Below are positions 1-14,868 of a stretch of DNA of 64,000 bases, one piece after another. Below the pieces are notes generated by a model that was given only the letters and a program-made list of their open reading frames with translations, did no database searches and was not told the DNA's origin. Within the stretch, counting starts at the first letter, position 1; every line of letters begins with the position of its first letter. The translations under genes and the position numbers were made by a program. The stretch lies in NCBI GenBank assembly GCA_965153355.1, contig OZ231126.1, positions 18,910,001 to 18,974,000 on the forward strand, in the 5' to 3' direction. The stretch comes from Flaccisagitta enflata. Its lineage: Eukaryota > Chaetognatha > Sagittoidea > Aphragmophora.

Positions 1-165
1 GGGTCAACCGACATATAACAATAACAGCCTATTCATAAACATAAAACAAGCCAAGTGCAAAAAAACAGTGGAGGACATTTGGGCAGGGGCTATACTAAAA
101 GGAATGATCATACCTGAAACACACTCATGATTGTCTTTATAAGCAATAGGCTAATGACCTGACCA

Positions 166-1776
166 CACTGTGTTGCCTAGCTGTGATAGGTAGGAAAAAA
201 TGCCACAGTATAGCGACCTATTTTGGGGTGTTATATACATCTAAGTGGATGTCACCATACATGAAACAAAAAATTCTGTTGGGATTTTTTCTAGAAAACG
301 CCGTAAAAAGCCGTAAAATGCCGTAAAAATGACATTTTTTCAGTTATATGAACTCAAAATCAGTGAGTCTGGTCAGAAAATGGTCTAACAATGTTGATTT
401 AGCACTGAGAGATATTTTTTCAAAAATTCAAGTCAAGCACACATCATTTTGTAGTATTCAAATGCCGTAAAAAGTCATAAAATGCTGTAAAAATGACGTT
501 TTTCACTGTATAGTGTATTTTGTAGGCTCAAAAACATTGAGTTTAGTCAGAATATGGTCAAGCAATGTTTGTTTGGCACTGAGACACAAACCTTCAAAAA
601 TTCAAGTCAAGCAGCCATCATTCAGTATCATTTTTTGCCGTAAATTGCCGTTAAAATTGCATTTTTAAGCATTTCTTGGGTGTCACTCCCTCGTAGCCCG
701 AAATTCACTTGAAAATTGACAGAAAACAATCTTTGGGCCAAAGAGAAATATATATCAATATTTTTTAGCCTGAGGTGGTAATTTAGTTTACTATTATCCC
801 GTAAAAGGCGGTAAAGTGCCGTAAAGATAACGTTTTAGGCAGCTTTTTTAGATATTTTTTTGCTGTAATAACTGCTCCACTTGTCATAAATTATCAAAAC
901 AATGATGATTTAACACAGAGTTACATTCAAGCACATATTCAAGTCATTTTGGTGTCATTCAGTGTCACTTTCTGCCGTAAAATTGCCATTAAAACAGCAT
1001 TTTTGAGTGTTTTTTTAGGTCTTACTCTTTCAAATAGCACCTCATTTGCACAATAACTGCCTGAAAATGGATATGGGGGCTTGGGACATACTTATTTTAA
1101 AGTTTAAAGATAAAGTGTCATGATTAAGTCATGTTTGAAAGCAGAAAAGAGCTGTAAAATTCTGCGAAAATCGCAATTATGGTAGTTTTTAGGCTAATAT
1201 TTGCAATCATTAGCCTAATTCTATCAGGTTTACCTAGTTATGTTCTGGGTATCTATGTGTGCATGTGTACATGTGTGAACATGTGTGTGGGCACCTTTCC
1301 ATAAAGTAATATATCATACTGTTGCACCATCTTGCTGACAAAATAAAGAAAAGAATGTATTATGTAATAAGCTTTCAAGGTAAAAAAACATATACAAACA
1401 CACACATACACACACAAATATACATACACATGCACACACATATAGACACTAGGGTGGTCACTAAATAGGGTCAAATTTCAAAAAATGATATACTCTAGTT
1501 TTTTGCATAAATGCACCAAAAAAGAAGGTTTTCCCACAAGTAGAGGTCTGAATTTGAAGATTAAATCATGGCGGCAAAACTATAGGCTTCCTATGGCAAT
1601 AAAAAAATCCCCATAGCAACCCTATAGTTTTGCCGACAAGGTTTCTTGTTTGATTTCACACCCCAGCTTGTGAGAAATCCTTCTTTTATTGGACATTTGT
1701 GCAAAGGGCTCAAGTATATCAATATATGAACTTTGACCCAATTCCGGACCACCCTAATAGACACACACATACATAC

Positions 1777-1822
<46 letters not shown>

Positions 1823-3088
1823 TCACACACACATACACATGCACAAGCACATGTACACATGCAAAAAACATAATCAAGTTAACTATATGGTTGTAAATAA
1901 TACCCCAAGAACAGCCAAAATGCATGGTATAGTGTGGTATTCTAAGCATTTTACTGCTATTCCATCATGACACTTTACTTTAAAACTTTGAAAAAAGTAT
2001 GTCACAAGCCCCACTACTCATTTTCGGGCAGTTGTTCAGTGAATGTTGTGCCATTTGAAAAAGTAAGACCCAAAAAACACTCAAAAAGGCTGTTTTAACA
2101 GCAATTTTACAGCATAAAGTGACACTGAATTACAACAAATTGACTTGAATTTGTGCTTGAATGTAACTCTGTATCAAATCATTATTGTTTTGATGATTTA
2201 TGAAAAGTGTAGCTGTGTTAAAGCAAAAAATACCTAAAAAATCTGCCTAAAATGCTTTTTTATGGCACTTTATGGCTTTTTTACGGCACTTTATGGCCTT
2301 TTATGGGATAATAGTAGACCAAATTACCACCTAAGGCTAAAAAATATTGATATATATTTCTCTTTGGCCTGAAGATTGTTTTCTGCCAATTTTTAAGTGA
2401 AGTTCGGGATACGAGAGAGTGACACCCAAGAAATGCTTAAAAATGCAATTTTAACGGCAATTTATAGCAAAAAATGATACTGAATTGAAGGCTGCTTGAC
2501 ATGAATTTTTGAAGGTGTGTATTTTAGTGCCAAATAAACATTACTTGACCATTTTCTGACTAAACTCAATGTTTTTGAGTCTATGAAATACACTAAACAG
2601 TGAAAAAGCCATTTTTACGGCATTTTATGACTTTTTACGGCATTCAAATACTACAAAATGATGTCTGCTCGACTTGAATTTTTGCAGGAATGTCTCTTAG
2701 TGCTAAATCAACATTGTTTGACCATTTTCTGACCAGACTCACTGATTTTGAGTGCATATAACTAAAAAAAATGCCATTTTTACGGCATTTTACGGCTTTT
2801 TACAGCGTAAATCCCAACGGAATTTTTAGTTGCGGACACGCAACTCTATAAGAGGCTTCGTCCGTCCGTCCGTCGGTCCGTCCGTCGGTCCGTCCGTGGT
2901 GATCGAGTTGGATAGTGTGAAAACGTGCATTTCTGCCCCTGCCCACCCGTCCGCAACTGGTATTGGCCGTGTATCCGGCCTTGTTTGTTTCATGTATGGT
3001 GCCACCCGTATAGATGTATATAACACCCCAGAATAGGTCGCTATACTGTGGCATTTTTTCCTACCTATCACAGCTAGGCAACACGGTG
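166..3088. mobile_element. Giant foldback element with 1.4-kb arms
   Basis: Almost the whole interval is one imperfect inverted repeat with its centre near 1603. For example, the GCCGTAAAA-rich tract at 280-1020 is mirrored at 2040-2815, and the ends 166-280 are mirrored at 2984-3088. Ends are CACTGTGTTGCCTAGCTGTG and its near complement CACAGCTAGGCAACACGGTG. ACCA flanks both sides (162-165, 3089-3092), a possible 4-bp target duplication. Each arm includes a diverged CA/GT microsatellite (about 1250-1440 and 1760-1860). The right arm carries a hairpin-end element (2826-2983) absent from the left. No coding frame of note. Confidence 0.85.
2826..2983 (-). mobile_element. Hairpin-end element, AGTTGCGGAC type
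   Basis: In the minus direction the element runs CAAGGCCGG...CTAA. The distal motif AGTTGCGGAC pairs with GTCCGCAACT in the terminal hairpin (AGTTGCG-TGTC-CGCAACT). It contains a (CCGT)n-type tract. It is inserted into the right arm of the foldback; the left arm supplies the empty site, showing insertion AAA|AAA without duplication. Confidence 0.92.
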
Positions 3089-3092
3089 ACCA

Positions 3093-3816
<724 letters not shown>

Positions 3817-4097
3817 GATGTATTTCTCATCGGTAAATTTGTCAACGTTGGGGTTAAATTTGTATAGTCTTATCTTTCACCCCTAAATTCTTCACCCTTC
3901 GCCCTTCGCACTCGCACCTCGTGAAAGAACAACGGTGATTACACGATAACTAAGTTATTCACGCCAAAAGATTACTGGATATCGAGGTGAATCTTTTTCT
4001 CTTATTTACGGCTCCGTAATACTCGATTTACTGAGATTGATCAAGGTTGAATGATTCTCAGATTAAATGGGATTCAAGGACAGCAACACCTTCATTT

Positions 4098-4229
4098 TTA
4101 GTTGCGGAGACGCAACTATATAAGAGGCTTGGTCCGTCCATCCGTTTGAGTGTGGGGGGACTGGGGGTGTGGACGGGGGTTGGACGCCCCGTCCCAACCG
4201 TCCGCGACATAATTGTGACCCTGCGTCAC
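4098..4229 (-). mobile_element. Hairpin-end element, variant 5' end
   Basis: Minus direction: it starts TGACGCAGGGTCACAATTATG (variant 5' end, shared with 38794) and ends in the hairpin AGTTGCG-TCTC-CGCAACT followed by AAAAA. The distal motif (TGTCGCGGAC) matches the hairpin at only about 7 of 10 positions, so this copy is degenerate or mosaic. Confidence 0.75.
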
Positions 4230-4467
4230 TTATTTTCTTTATATCTTTTTTGCATTCCAAAGAATACCCTACTTCTACGATAACGACGATAATGCATTGG
4301 GCAAAATGACAAGAGAAATCTGATCTTGTTTGGAAGTCACCTTCTAAAAAGCTCGCGCTCTAAACGGGCAAGATCAGAACTGCGCGATAGGTCACCAGCC
4401 AAGGCACGAGGGCCAACCAATTTCTGACCACTCGCACAAACACGCAATAAAAAAATCGAATTTATTT

Positions 4468-4955
<488 letters not shown>

Positions 4956-4960
4956 TTGTC

Positions 4961-6387
<1,427 letters not shown>

Positions 6388-6421
<34 letters not shown>

Positions 6422-6422
6422 C

Positions 6423-6458
<36 letters not shown>

Positions 6459-6462
6459 TCGT

Positions 6463-6501
<39 letters not shown>

Positions 6502-6567
6502 CTTTTTCTTTTTCTTTTTCTTTTTCTTTTTCTTTCTCTATCTCTTTCTCTTTCTCTCTCTCTCTCT
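6388..6567. repeat. CTTT / CT / CTTTTT composite microsatellite
   Basis: Adjacent blocks of TTTC, TC and TTTTTC units, all pyrimidine on the plus strand. Confidence 0.95.
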
Positions 6568-6801
6568 CCGAAGAAAAATAAGAAGATAGAGAAACGAAAT
6601 TATTCATTCTTCTTTACAGAACGTGAATTGAATTTGAAAAGGAGGTTGAATCTCCTCCCACTCGCAGAGATGGCGGAAGCCGGCCACTGGATGCCGGAAG
6701 ACGCTCTGGAGTTTGGACCCTTCTATTCCCTGTGCACGCGTGTTTGAAGGTTTCTAGGTCGGTCTGTCAGTAAATCGGTCCGTCTGCCAGTCGCTTACTA
6801 T

Positions 6802-6950
6802 GTGGTCGCGGGCTTGCGACTCAGTAGCATGTAGTCCGTCCGTCCGTAAACTCATCCGTGACGCCCAAGCGGAAGAGAGTAAAAAACGCACAAAGCCCCT
6901 CCCCCGGACCCCACGGTCCGCGACGATATTGCAATCTTGAGCTGGGTAAC
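6802..6950 (-). mobile_element. Degenerate hairpin-end element
   Basis: A hairpin GTCGC-GGGCTT-GCGAC and CCGTCCGTCC tract sit at one end, and GGTCCGCGACGATATTGC at the other. The distal GTCGCGGAC matches the hairpin arm at 8 of 9 positions. The terminal TAAAAA is lost. Confidence 0.55.
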
Positions 6951-7421
6951 TTAATCAGTTGGGACTTTTAATCTGTCAGTCCCATCGGTATGTCCATCGA
7001 TCGGTCCGTCAGTTAGTCTAGTATGCGATTTTTTAAATAGTCGTCTAATTGCCCGTTAACGCGACTGAATATGTTTCCAGTTCGACCTCCGAAGAAAACC
7101 GCAGGATCAATAATTGGTTGAATTTGGGTCTAAAGTGACTCTAAACTAGGACAATAGAGATACACAAGGTGCTCGGATACTCTAGTACATAAGAGAGGTT
7201 GCGTGCCCCCCCCCCTCTTCCATTCATTCTTACCGAGGAAATTGCAGTCTTATCGATTGTTGTATTTTATAATCTTATTTCAATGTAAATGACATTTCAT
7301 ATTGAGCGTTTCATATTCGGCATACACAACATCTGTTTTCATCTGTACTCCAAATAATGAGATGCATCCCCCCTTTTCCGCACCATAAAACAACAATCGA
7401 TTTCGTCGAAGAAGCTGCCCA
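6951..7421. other. Intergenic stretch, probable downstream flank of the 7.4-kb gene
   Basis: Holds a run of nine or more C (7206-7216) and short CCGTC-type remnants (6990-7015). No gene is seen. It would include the 3' UTR of the minus-strand gene ending at 7422. Confidence 0.4.
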
Positions 7422-7628
7422 CTAGAAGTGAGACCGTTGAATTTTTTCACCGTTTCGGACCATTCTTGCGACAAACTTGTCATTTCCTCGCAGCTTTTTG
7501 GCGATTTGGGGATCCATCGCTTCGTCGGCATCTCGAGCAGTTCGACGGACCGACGCCGCCGCTGCTTCCTCTCGACCCTTGAATCCGATCGCTTCGAAAA
7601 AGAGCGCAATCGCTAAACCGATCAAATC
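7422..7628 (-). CDS. Last exon of an unidentified minus-strand gene
   Basis: An acceptor (TTTGTCTCCAG) precedes an open phase-0 exon of 68 codons plus stop, beginning DLIGLAIALFFEAIGFKGRE, with TARDADEAMDPQIAKKLRG and ending RNGEKIQRSHF. Its GC-rich, CG-dense codon use resembles the confirmed exons of this window and differs from the flanking AT-rich DNA. The short hydrophobic start is too polar to call a membrane helix. I do not recognise the family. It joins in frame to the exon candidate at 7960-8056. Confidence 0.45.
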   Translation of the reverse strand, partial: DLIGLAIALFFEAIGFKGREEAAAASVRRTARDADEAMDPQIAKKLRGNDKFVARMVRNGEKIQRSHF

Positions 7629-7959
7629 CTGGAGACAAATTGTACGTATTATAGTGTGGCGGCTAATGGCAAGACTTCTTCCTCACCGTTAGTCCGTCTA
7701 TCGACTAATCCGTCCGTCGGTCACGCACACTCCTCATTGCATTGTCGCCACCGAGCAGTTTATGCCAAATTGACTCCTTAGGTTCCTGTGGCTAGCAAGT
7801 GAGCAAACTCGCGAGCTCGCCTAAAACATGATTGTGCTTGCACGCAAAAGCAATGTACTTGTCGTGTTTAATGTGTACCCATAAAATCGACAAAATATTT
7901 CTGAGTGCGAGTGGAAGCCAAGAGGAAAGAAAAGTGGTCAAACATGAAACAAATCTTAC

Positions 7960-8056
7960 TTGTCGATGATTTCGATGAGGTTTTGCCGTGCTGTTGTTAG
8001 AAACGACTGTAACATTTACCGTACCCTTTGTCGTGTTGCCTTCATTCAATGGAGAT
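7960..8056 (-). CDS. Penultimate exon candidate, unidentified gene
   Basis: A TTTTTTTATAG acceptor and a GTAAGA donor bound 97 nt that are open in one frame (SPLNEGNTTKGTVNVTVVSN..., 32 codons). The frame ends in phase 0 and joins exactly to the exon at 7422-7628. Several N-x-S/T sequons suggest an extracellular segment if it is real. Upstream exons were not found. Confidence 0.35.
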
Positions 8057-9301
8057 CTATAAAAAAAATGAGTCTATTGAAATTTTGTTCAAATTCGCAA
8101 AGCCGGCTAGATATTTCTGCAAAGAGCACGTGAGTAAAAGAGTGAAACTTCTCATTTTCAACATCTTCGCTCAGTGTTATCAAAATGATTCCATATAAAG
8201 ATCGCGACCCTAGTAGAAAGTTTTTTGTTTTTTGTTCGATTAAAGAATAATTCCCCAAAGTTCACTTTAAATTCCATGATTACCCCGTGATCATCGCCAC
8301 CATTGGTAGACACGCGACCATGAAGAAAGCGGTTCCTTTTGACAGCAACATGGCTCAGTTTAAAACCTGATTTTATTCGCTACGAGTTGAAAGTGATAAA
8401 AAAATTCTCTCCGAACTCTGCTGAAGATCCTTACGCTGGAATTGTTTGAGCTAAATGTACTGAGGTGCTTGTGTTTATTTACACGGGTCTTTCAGTTTCA
8501 TTTTTTTTTCTAGAAGTCGACAGTGAGTAGTGTTGGATAACCCTACAACGTATTAACTAACTGTTGTCGATGTATGACTATGAGAATCTTTCTATTTCGA
8601 AGACAAACTGGCAGGCACAGACAATCAGATAGACAGACAGAAAAACAAACCGACAGACTTTTCAGATATTCTCTGTCTTACCTTGATCTCCAACGTGGCC
8701 AATTCGCGTACCGAATTAGAAAAGGATGAGCTAGAATGCAAATTTAAGGCAAGTTTGGTCAGACCGGGATTGAATCGGGAATCTCGCGATCACCAACAGA
8801 GAATAATCATCGTTTCATTCATTGTCAATATTGGATGAGGGATCGCAGATTTCCTAATTTGAACTGATTTTTCTGACACGAATTTTTACTCCCATGCAGG
8901 AGACACTTAAAGCCGCTTTTCAGTCCGTCGGTCGTAACGTCGTTTTATTGGTCACACGTGTCGAATTCACCGGTTTTGTATTAACGCTCCTGAATCCTGA
9001 TCCTGCTCAATTACCTGCAACCATCAAAAAGTCAAACAACTACGGATGAAGTCACGAAGTCGCGAAAAATGATTTTAATCTAACTACATCCACGAACCAT
9101 CCAAACTCCAACCCAACCCAACCGATCACCATCTAATTCTTCATCACGATTCGATTTTACGCACTGACCAGTGACCAACTGAAAGAAGCGGATTTGCTCG
9201 GGTGAGGCTTACTAACCGGATTTAATGAATTCATCTGTGAAGCATTGCACACCGGGATGCTGACCACTGCGCAGCGAGGGAGCGCCATAGAAATGAGATG
9301 A

Positions 9302-9303
<2 letters not shown>
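8057..9303. other. Stretch without a recognised gene
   Basis: Possible upstream exons of the 7.4-8.06 kb gene would lie here on the minus strand, but none was convincing. A tRNA T-loop-like string on the minus strand (about 8765-8785) lacks the rest of a cloverleaf. Confidence 0.4.
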
Positions 9304-10352
<1,049 letters not shown>

Positions 10353-10612
10353 TTCCTGTTGTTGCCGCCGATTTTTTTGTGTTTTCTGATTCAGGATATT
10401 CGTCAAAATGACTGTTTATTATTTGTCTTTTGATTTTTTCAGAGGGAAAAACCAAGCAGATGTGGTTAGGGTTTGGACTTTGGACAAGAGCAGCTGCGCG
10501 TTTCCTGCAACTTTGTCAGCATTTGGTCTAACACTCTACCAATAATCGTGATGAAAACAAATTTGAATTGATGCCGTCAGCAGGGAGCTTCCCTTTGCCC
10601 CTATTTCCTCGC

Positions 10613-10685
<73 letters not shown>

Positions 10686-12080
10686 CCTGCGGTTTTCCTC
10701 CGAAATCCAATCAAATTCCGACTGGAAAGTGAAAGTCGGTGCCATTGTCTTAGTCTTTGCCTTTGCCTTTGTCTTTGCCTCTGCTATCAGCATTGCATTG
10801 TTGCAATGTTTGTCGGAAGACAGAAGTGAAGGATGAAATGAGATGTTCAAATAGGTTCAGATTATATCCTTTCAAGTTACTCCTTCTCAAACATTGCACA
10901 TCGACCTCCTTTTTGCATCGATGACGAAGGCATTAAGTTGGAACTATCGTTTGAGTCTCCGGCAGACCTACGAACATGTTAACTTTCTTCTTTTTTTTGG
11001 GGGGGGGGTGTGCTCGTCAAAAATCTTCACATGCTACGCACATATTGTCTATTTATTACTCGATACGTCTGACTCAGACATCCGCATCACCTCGTCGCGC
11101 CGTCGGTGTCAATTCTCAAGAGCAAGGGCGCAAAGGTGCCAATTATGGTGAAGCGCGCAGTGCCGCATCTCGGATGGGATTTGGTTGTTGTGGAACAATA
11201 AGTTAATTAATGATGATTATTATCATAATTTAAAAGAGTAAAGTGAAAAATGCTAGTGTGAAGAAGTGAATAGGGAAAAACATATGGCGTGTGCGAAAAA
11301 AAACCTGATTTGCATAATGTGGTCTACAAACTGCCACTGCTTTTAATCGCGAAAAAATCTGAGAACATTCAGTCGTAACTGTACCAAGAAATAAGTAGAA
11401 AACTTCTAAAAAACAAAGAAAAAGTAAAAGCATAGAAGTTTGTTTGAAATTAATCAACGCAATTACAAATGCTGTTTCGGTTTGAACTAACTCTTTGTAT
11501 TTTAACTATCATCACAAAAACAAACAATAGAGTGGAATACGTAGACCTCTATAACCACAATCCACTCGTGAGTCATAGAATCTCCGATCTTGAGACATCA
11601 CGACGATTGACGAGCTTGCCTATTGTTAAAACCGGTGACCCGCCGGAGGCCTGTCAGCTTTTAAGGAGCTCAAACGAAGTTGGAATCACCTGATAAACGT
11701 TCACGGTCACGACTCACGAGGTTGTTCAAACTGGGAAAATCCACGTCCTCACCCGCAATATCGCAAAAACCGATCGCTTATAAAAGTTGTCGATATAGTA
11801 CCGATACTAACCGAACGGATGGACAGACGGACCTACTGACGCAGCACCGCATAGAGTTGTGAGTATGAGAGTAAAATTCTCCCCAGTTTTCCAATTTATC
11901 ACACAGGAGTGGTTTTATTTTGTGTCAGTTATCAACGAAGCTCAACAAAATTTCAGTTGATCATGACAAATCTTCAATTCATTTCCTTAAAAAGCTGCCA
12001 CTTGAGTGATTCGTCAATTTTCTTATCCACGTGTAAATTGAATATGCAAATCAAACCCAATTCCAGGGGGAATATTCTCG

Positions 12081-12129
<49 letters not shown>

Positions 12130-12353
12130 ATTTCACTCGCGTGGAATTTCCGGCATTCGACCGAAACTTCACGCCTCGTGGCCTGGCCTCACAGACGGAG
12201 GATCTTTCATGAGTGAGTCTCAAAGACAAGATGAGAATAGGACGTCTCACCTAGCTAGAAAAAAAGAAAAAAGACATTTTTGAACATTAGACACTTTTGA
12301 TTGCTTCAAAAGGTAATACTGGATTACTATAAGACAATCCAACACTATTCAAA
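10353..12353. other. Intergenic stretch with CT tracts
   Basis: Contains (CT)n at 10623-10682 and 12084-12128. Remaining DNA has only short reading frames that resemble no family I know. Confidence 0.45.
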
Positions 12354-12361
12354 CCTATAAT

Positions 12362-13750
12362 CAGGCCTGAGCTATACAGCATTTTTGTCAACTATACAAT
12401 ACGAATACAATACTTTCAAGTATTGGGACAATACAATACAATACAAACATGATATAATATTCATTACAATTGTATATAATACATTATTTTTTTAAACAAT
12501 ACAATATAATTCAAACATAACTATGTATAGTTCTAATAATTAGTATTAAGTTTGAAGTAGTGATTTGTATCAAAAATGATTATTGATAATTGGCGTACCA
12601 ATAATTTCTAAAAAGACATAATAATTTTGATTATTACATATATATTTTGTTAGATAGCGAGAACTATGAAATTACCCTATTTTCTGGTTTTCATAAAAAT
12701 TTTAGTTTATTCTTTGTTATTCTGTCTTTATCTTTGGTGTTTTTTTTTTTTTTTTTTTTTTTGCTACATTTATCTATTTGTTTCTTTTTCTGTCTATCTG
12801 ATTCACTTTTTTGGTTTTTCTTTTGTTTGTTTTTTTCTTTCTTTATTATCTCTTCTTGTCTGTCTGTCTGTTTATCTGTCTGTGTGTGTGTCTCTCTCTC
12901 TCTCTCTTTTTGGGCAGCGGCCCCGAAGGGGACGAAGTCCTGTAGAACACAGGGGGAATCTGGCCGTCCGTACGGCCGTCCGTACGTCCCCCCCCCGCCC
13001 CATCTTCAGGGCTTTGTCTCCTTTGGGGCCTATTCTGACCCAAATTCTGCCAAATAGCCCAAACCAAGCAATATGGCCCAAATCTAAGCAAAATGGCCCT
13101 AATCCAAGTATAATGGCCCAGATCCAAGCAAAATAGCACAAATCTGGCCAAAAAACCCCAATTCTAGCCTGAGGTCCATCATTTCGGCCCCTTAGACCTA
13201 TAATGTGAATTTGGATTTGGGCTATTTGGCAGAATTTGGGTCAGAATAGGCCCCAAAGGAGCTGAAGCCCTGAGGATGGGGCGGGGGGGATGTACGGACG
13301 GATGGACGTACGGACGTACGGATGTACGGACGTACGGACGTATGGACGGACAGATTCCCCCTGTGTTCTACAGGACTTCGTCCCCTTCGAGGCCGCTGCC
13401 CTGCTCCCCCTCAAATTAAATCACAACTGCTCAAGCAGGGCACGGGTACCGCTGACCACTTACTGCCTTTGGGCTGCTATTCTTTCTCTCTTTTTCTTTC
13501 TTTTGTAGATTTTTAATCTTCTTCCTTTTCCTCCTCATGATCATATCAGCTTCTAGCCGCTTAATGTTACTCTCATCGATACTTATTCTCTTTCTTCCTC
13601 TAACTCTCCTCAGATCAATTTTTTTGTAATATTGTATAGTATTGTATTGTATTGGAAAAATTACAAAATAAACTACATGTAGTGGGAAAACTCAATACAC
13701 AAGAATATTGTAAACCCAATACCAATACACAATACAATCGCTCAGGCCTG
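12362..13750. mobile_element. hAT-type MITE with 8-bp target duplication
   Basis: The ends CAGGCCTGAGC and GCTCAGGCCTG are inverted repeats flanked by the identical octamer CCTATAAT (12354-12361 and 13751-13758). CAGG termini and 8-bp duplications are the hAT signature. The interior has many AATACAATAC-like units near both ends. A second element (12912-13401) is nested inside. No transposase ORF. Confidence 0.9.
12912..13401. mobile_element. GGGCAGCGGCC foldback element nested in the hAT MITE
   Basis: Arms of about 165 bp are near-perfect inverted repeats: GGGCAGCGGCCCCGAAGGGG... at 12912 and its complement ending GGCCGCTGCCC at 13401, extending through CCTATTCTGACCCAAATTCT. The centre (13062-13160) holds about five 20-bp units like AAATCTAAGCAAAATGGCCC. 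Related to 50803-51418 and probably 19473-21415. Confidence 0.92.
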
Positions 13751-14109
13751 CCTATAATATACTGTTTTATTGCTTTTTGGGTAAGAAAACAGAGAGTTTG
13801 TAACGCGACGGGATGCATCGCGGGGAAGAAAATCAAAGTCAGGGAAGGGGGGGGAATAAAATCAAAAGCCACTCAATTATATACACCCCTGCTGAAAACT
13901 CGACGGACCAGAAGTGGTATAGGAATTCAATGAGGCAAACGTAAAAAAATTATCAAAATGCATCCAAACTGCACTGATATAGATATTCAACTTTCCTCCT
14001 TTATTGCAATAATTTCAACTGTAATGTAATTCGCAGTTCCAAATAATAACAAGTCATCATCAAAAACATAGCTAATTCCTCGGGAGATATAAAGGAAATG
14101 GCCACGTTT
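13751..14109. other. Short gap without a gene
   Basis: AT-rich DNA with no supported feature beyond the hAT target duplication at its left edge. Confidence 0.5.
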
Positions 14110-14590
14110 TTGGTCGCGTGCACGCGACTCTACAACCCGCTTTGTCCGTCGGTTGGTCGGTTGGTCGTTCGGTCGGTTGGTCACGTTTTTCTTTTTTTTT
14201 TATGATTTTTTTCTTTTTGACCCCACAGCTTCTGCCCAAATGGTCTAGTGACTACAAATATTGGGTCATTTTGTAAATGACTTAGCGCACTTGAGTTTCC
14301 CGAAAATTCCGCCAGAGCAAACTTTCAATCGGCGAGTAGATATTAAGCTCTAAAACACCCCTAACCCTAACACTAGCCCTAACCTTAACCCTAACCTGAT
14401 CCCCAAGACTATCCCTGACCTTATCCCTAACCCTAACACTAACCCTACCCCTAACCCTAACTCGTTACCCGCATTCGAGTGATTTACCGCTAAAGACAAA
14501 AGACAAAAGGACGCTAACCCTCCTACTACGTAACCAAATATGGCCCCTGCCCACCCGCATGCGACTTCGGTAGCCGCGTATCCGGCCTTG
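14110..14590 (-). mobile_element. Hairpin-end element, long copy with telomere-like insert
   Basis: Minus direction: CAAGGCCGG... to the hairpin AGTCGCG-TGCA-CGCGACC. The distal motif AGTCGCATGC matches at 9 of 10. At 481 bp it is longer than its relatives because it includes CCCTAA-type repeats (about 14358-14462). Confidence 0.85.
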
Positions 14591-14623
14591 TTAATGATGA
14601 CCCGTTATCTAATGATAATGCAC

Positions 14624-14868
14624 TCAGTTACTATCTTCGCCGAAAGAAACGCAGCAGTTTTAAAAATAGCATCATTTTTGGAAGAGTATCGCTCCTAAAC
14701 GAGTAAAGCTACAGACCCCAGATTGGTCCCATTTTAAAGCCCTCCTTTAAATCTTTGAAATGGGACCAATCTGGGAAGTGTACCTTCATTCGTTAAAGAG
14801 CAGCATTCTTCCAAAGTTGATGCTATTTCTATGACTGCTGCGTTTCTTTTGGCGAAGATAGTAGTTGG
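14624..14868. repeat. Palindromic foldback, arms about 110 bp
   Basis: GTTACTATCTTCGCCGAAAG...CCAGATTGGTCCCATTT on the left is mirrored by AAATGGGACCAATCTGGG...GGCGAAGATAGTAGTT on the right, with about 30 bp between. It lies 34 bp beyond the end of the hairpin-end element. No target duplication was identified. Confidence 0.85.

Noticed and set aside
2850-2900. CCGTCCGT tracts as independent microsatellites
   Set aside because: They recur at a fixed place, about 30 bp from the hairpin, in nearly every hairpin-end element, so they belong to the element.
8760-8820. tRNA gene candidate (minus-strand GATTCAATCCCGG)
   Set aside because: Only a T-loop-like string; stems do not pair and no D or anticodon arm fits.
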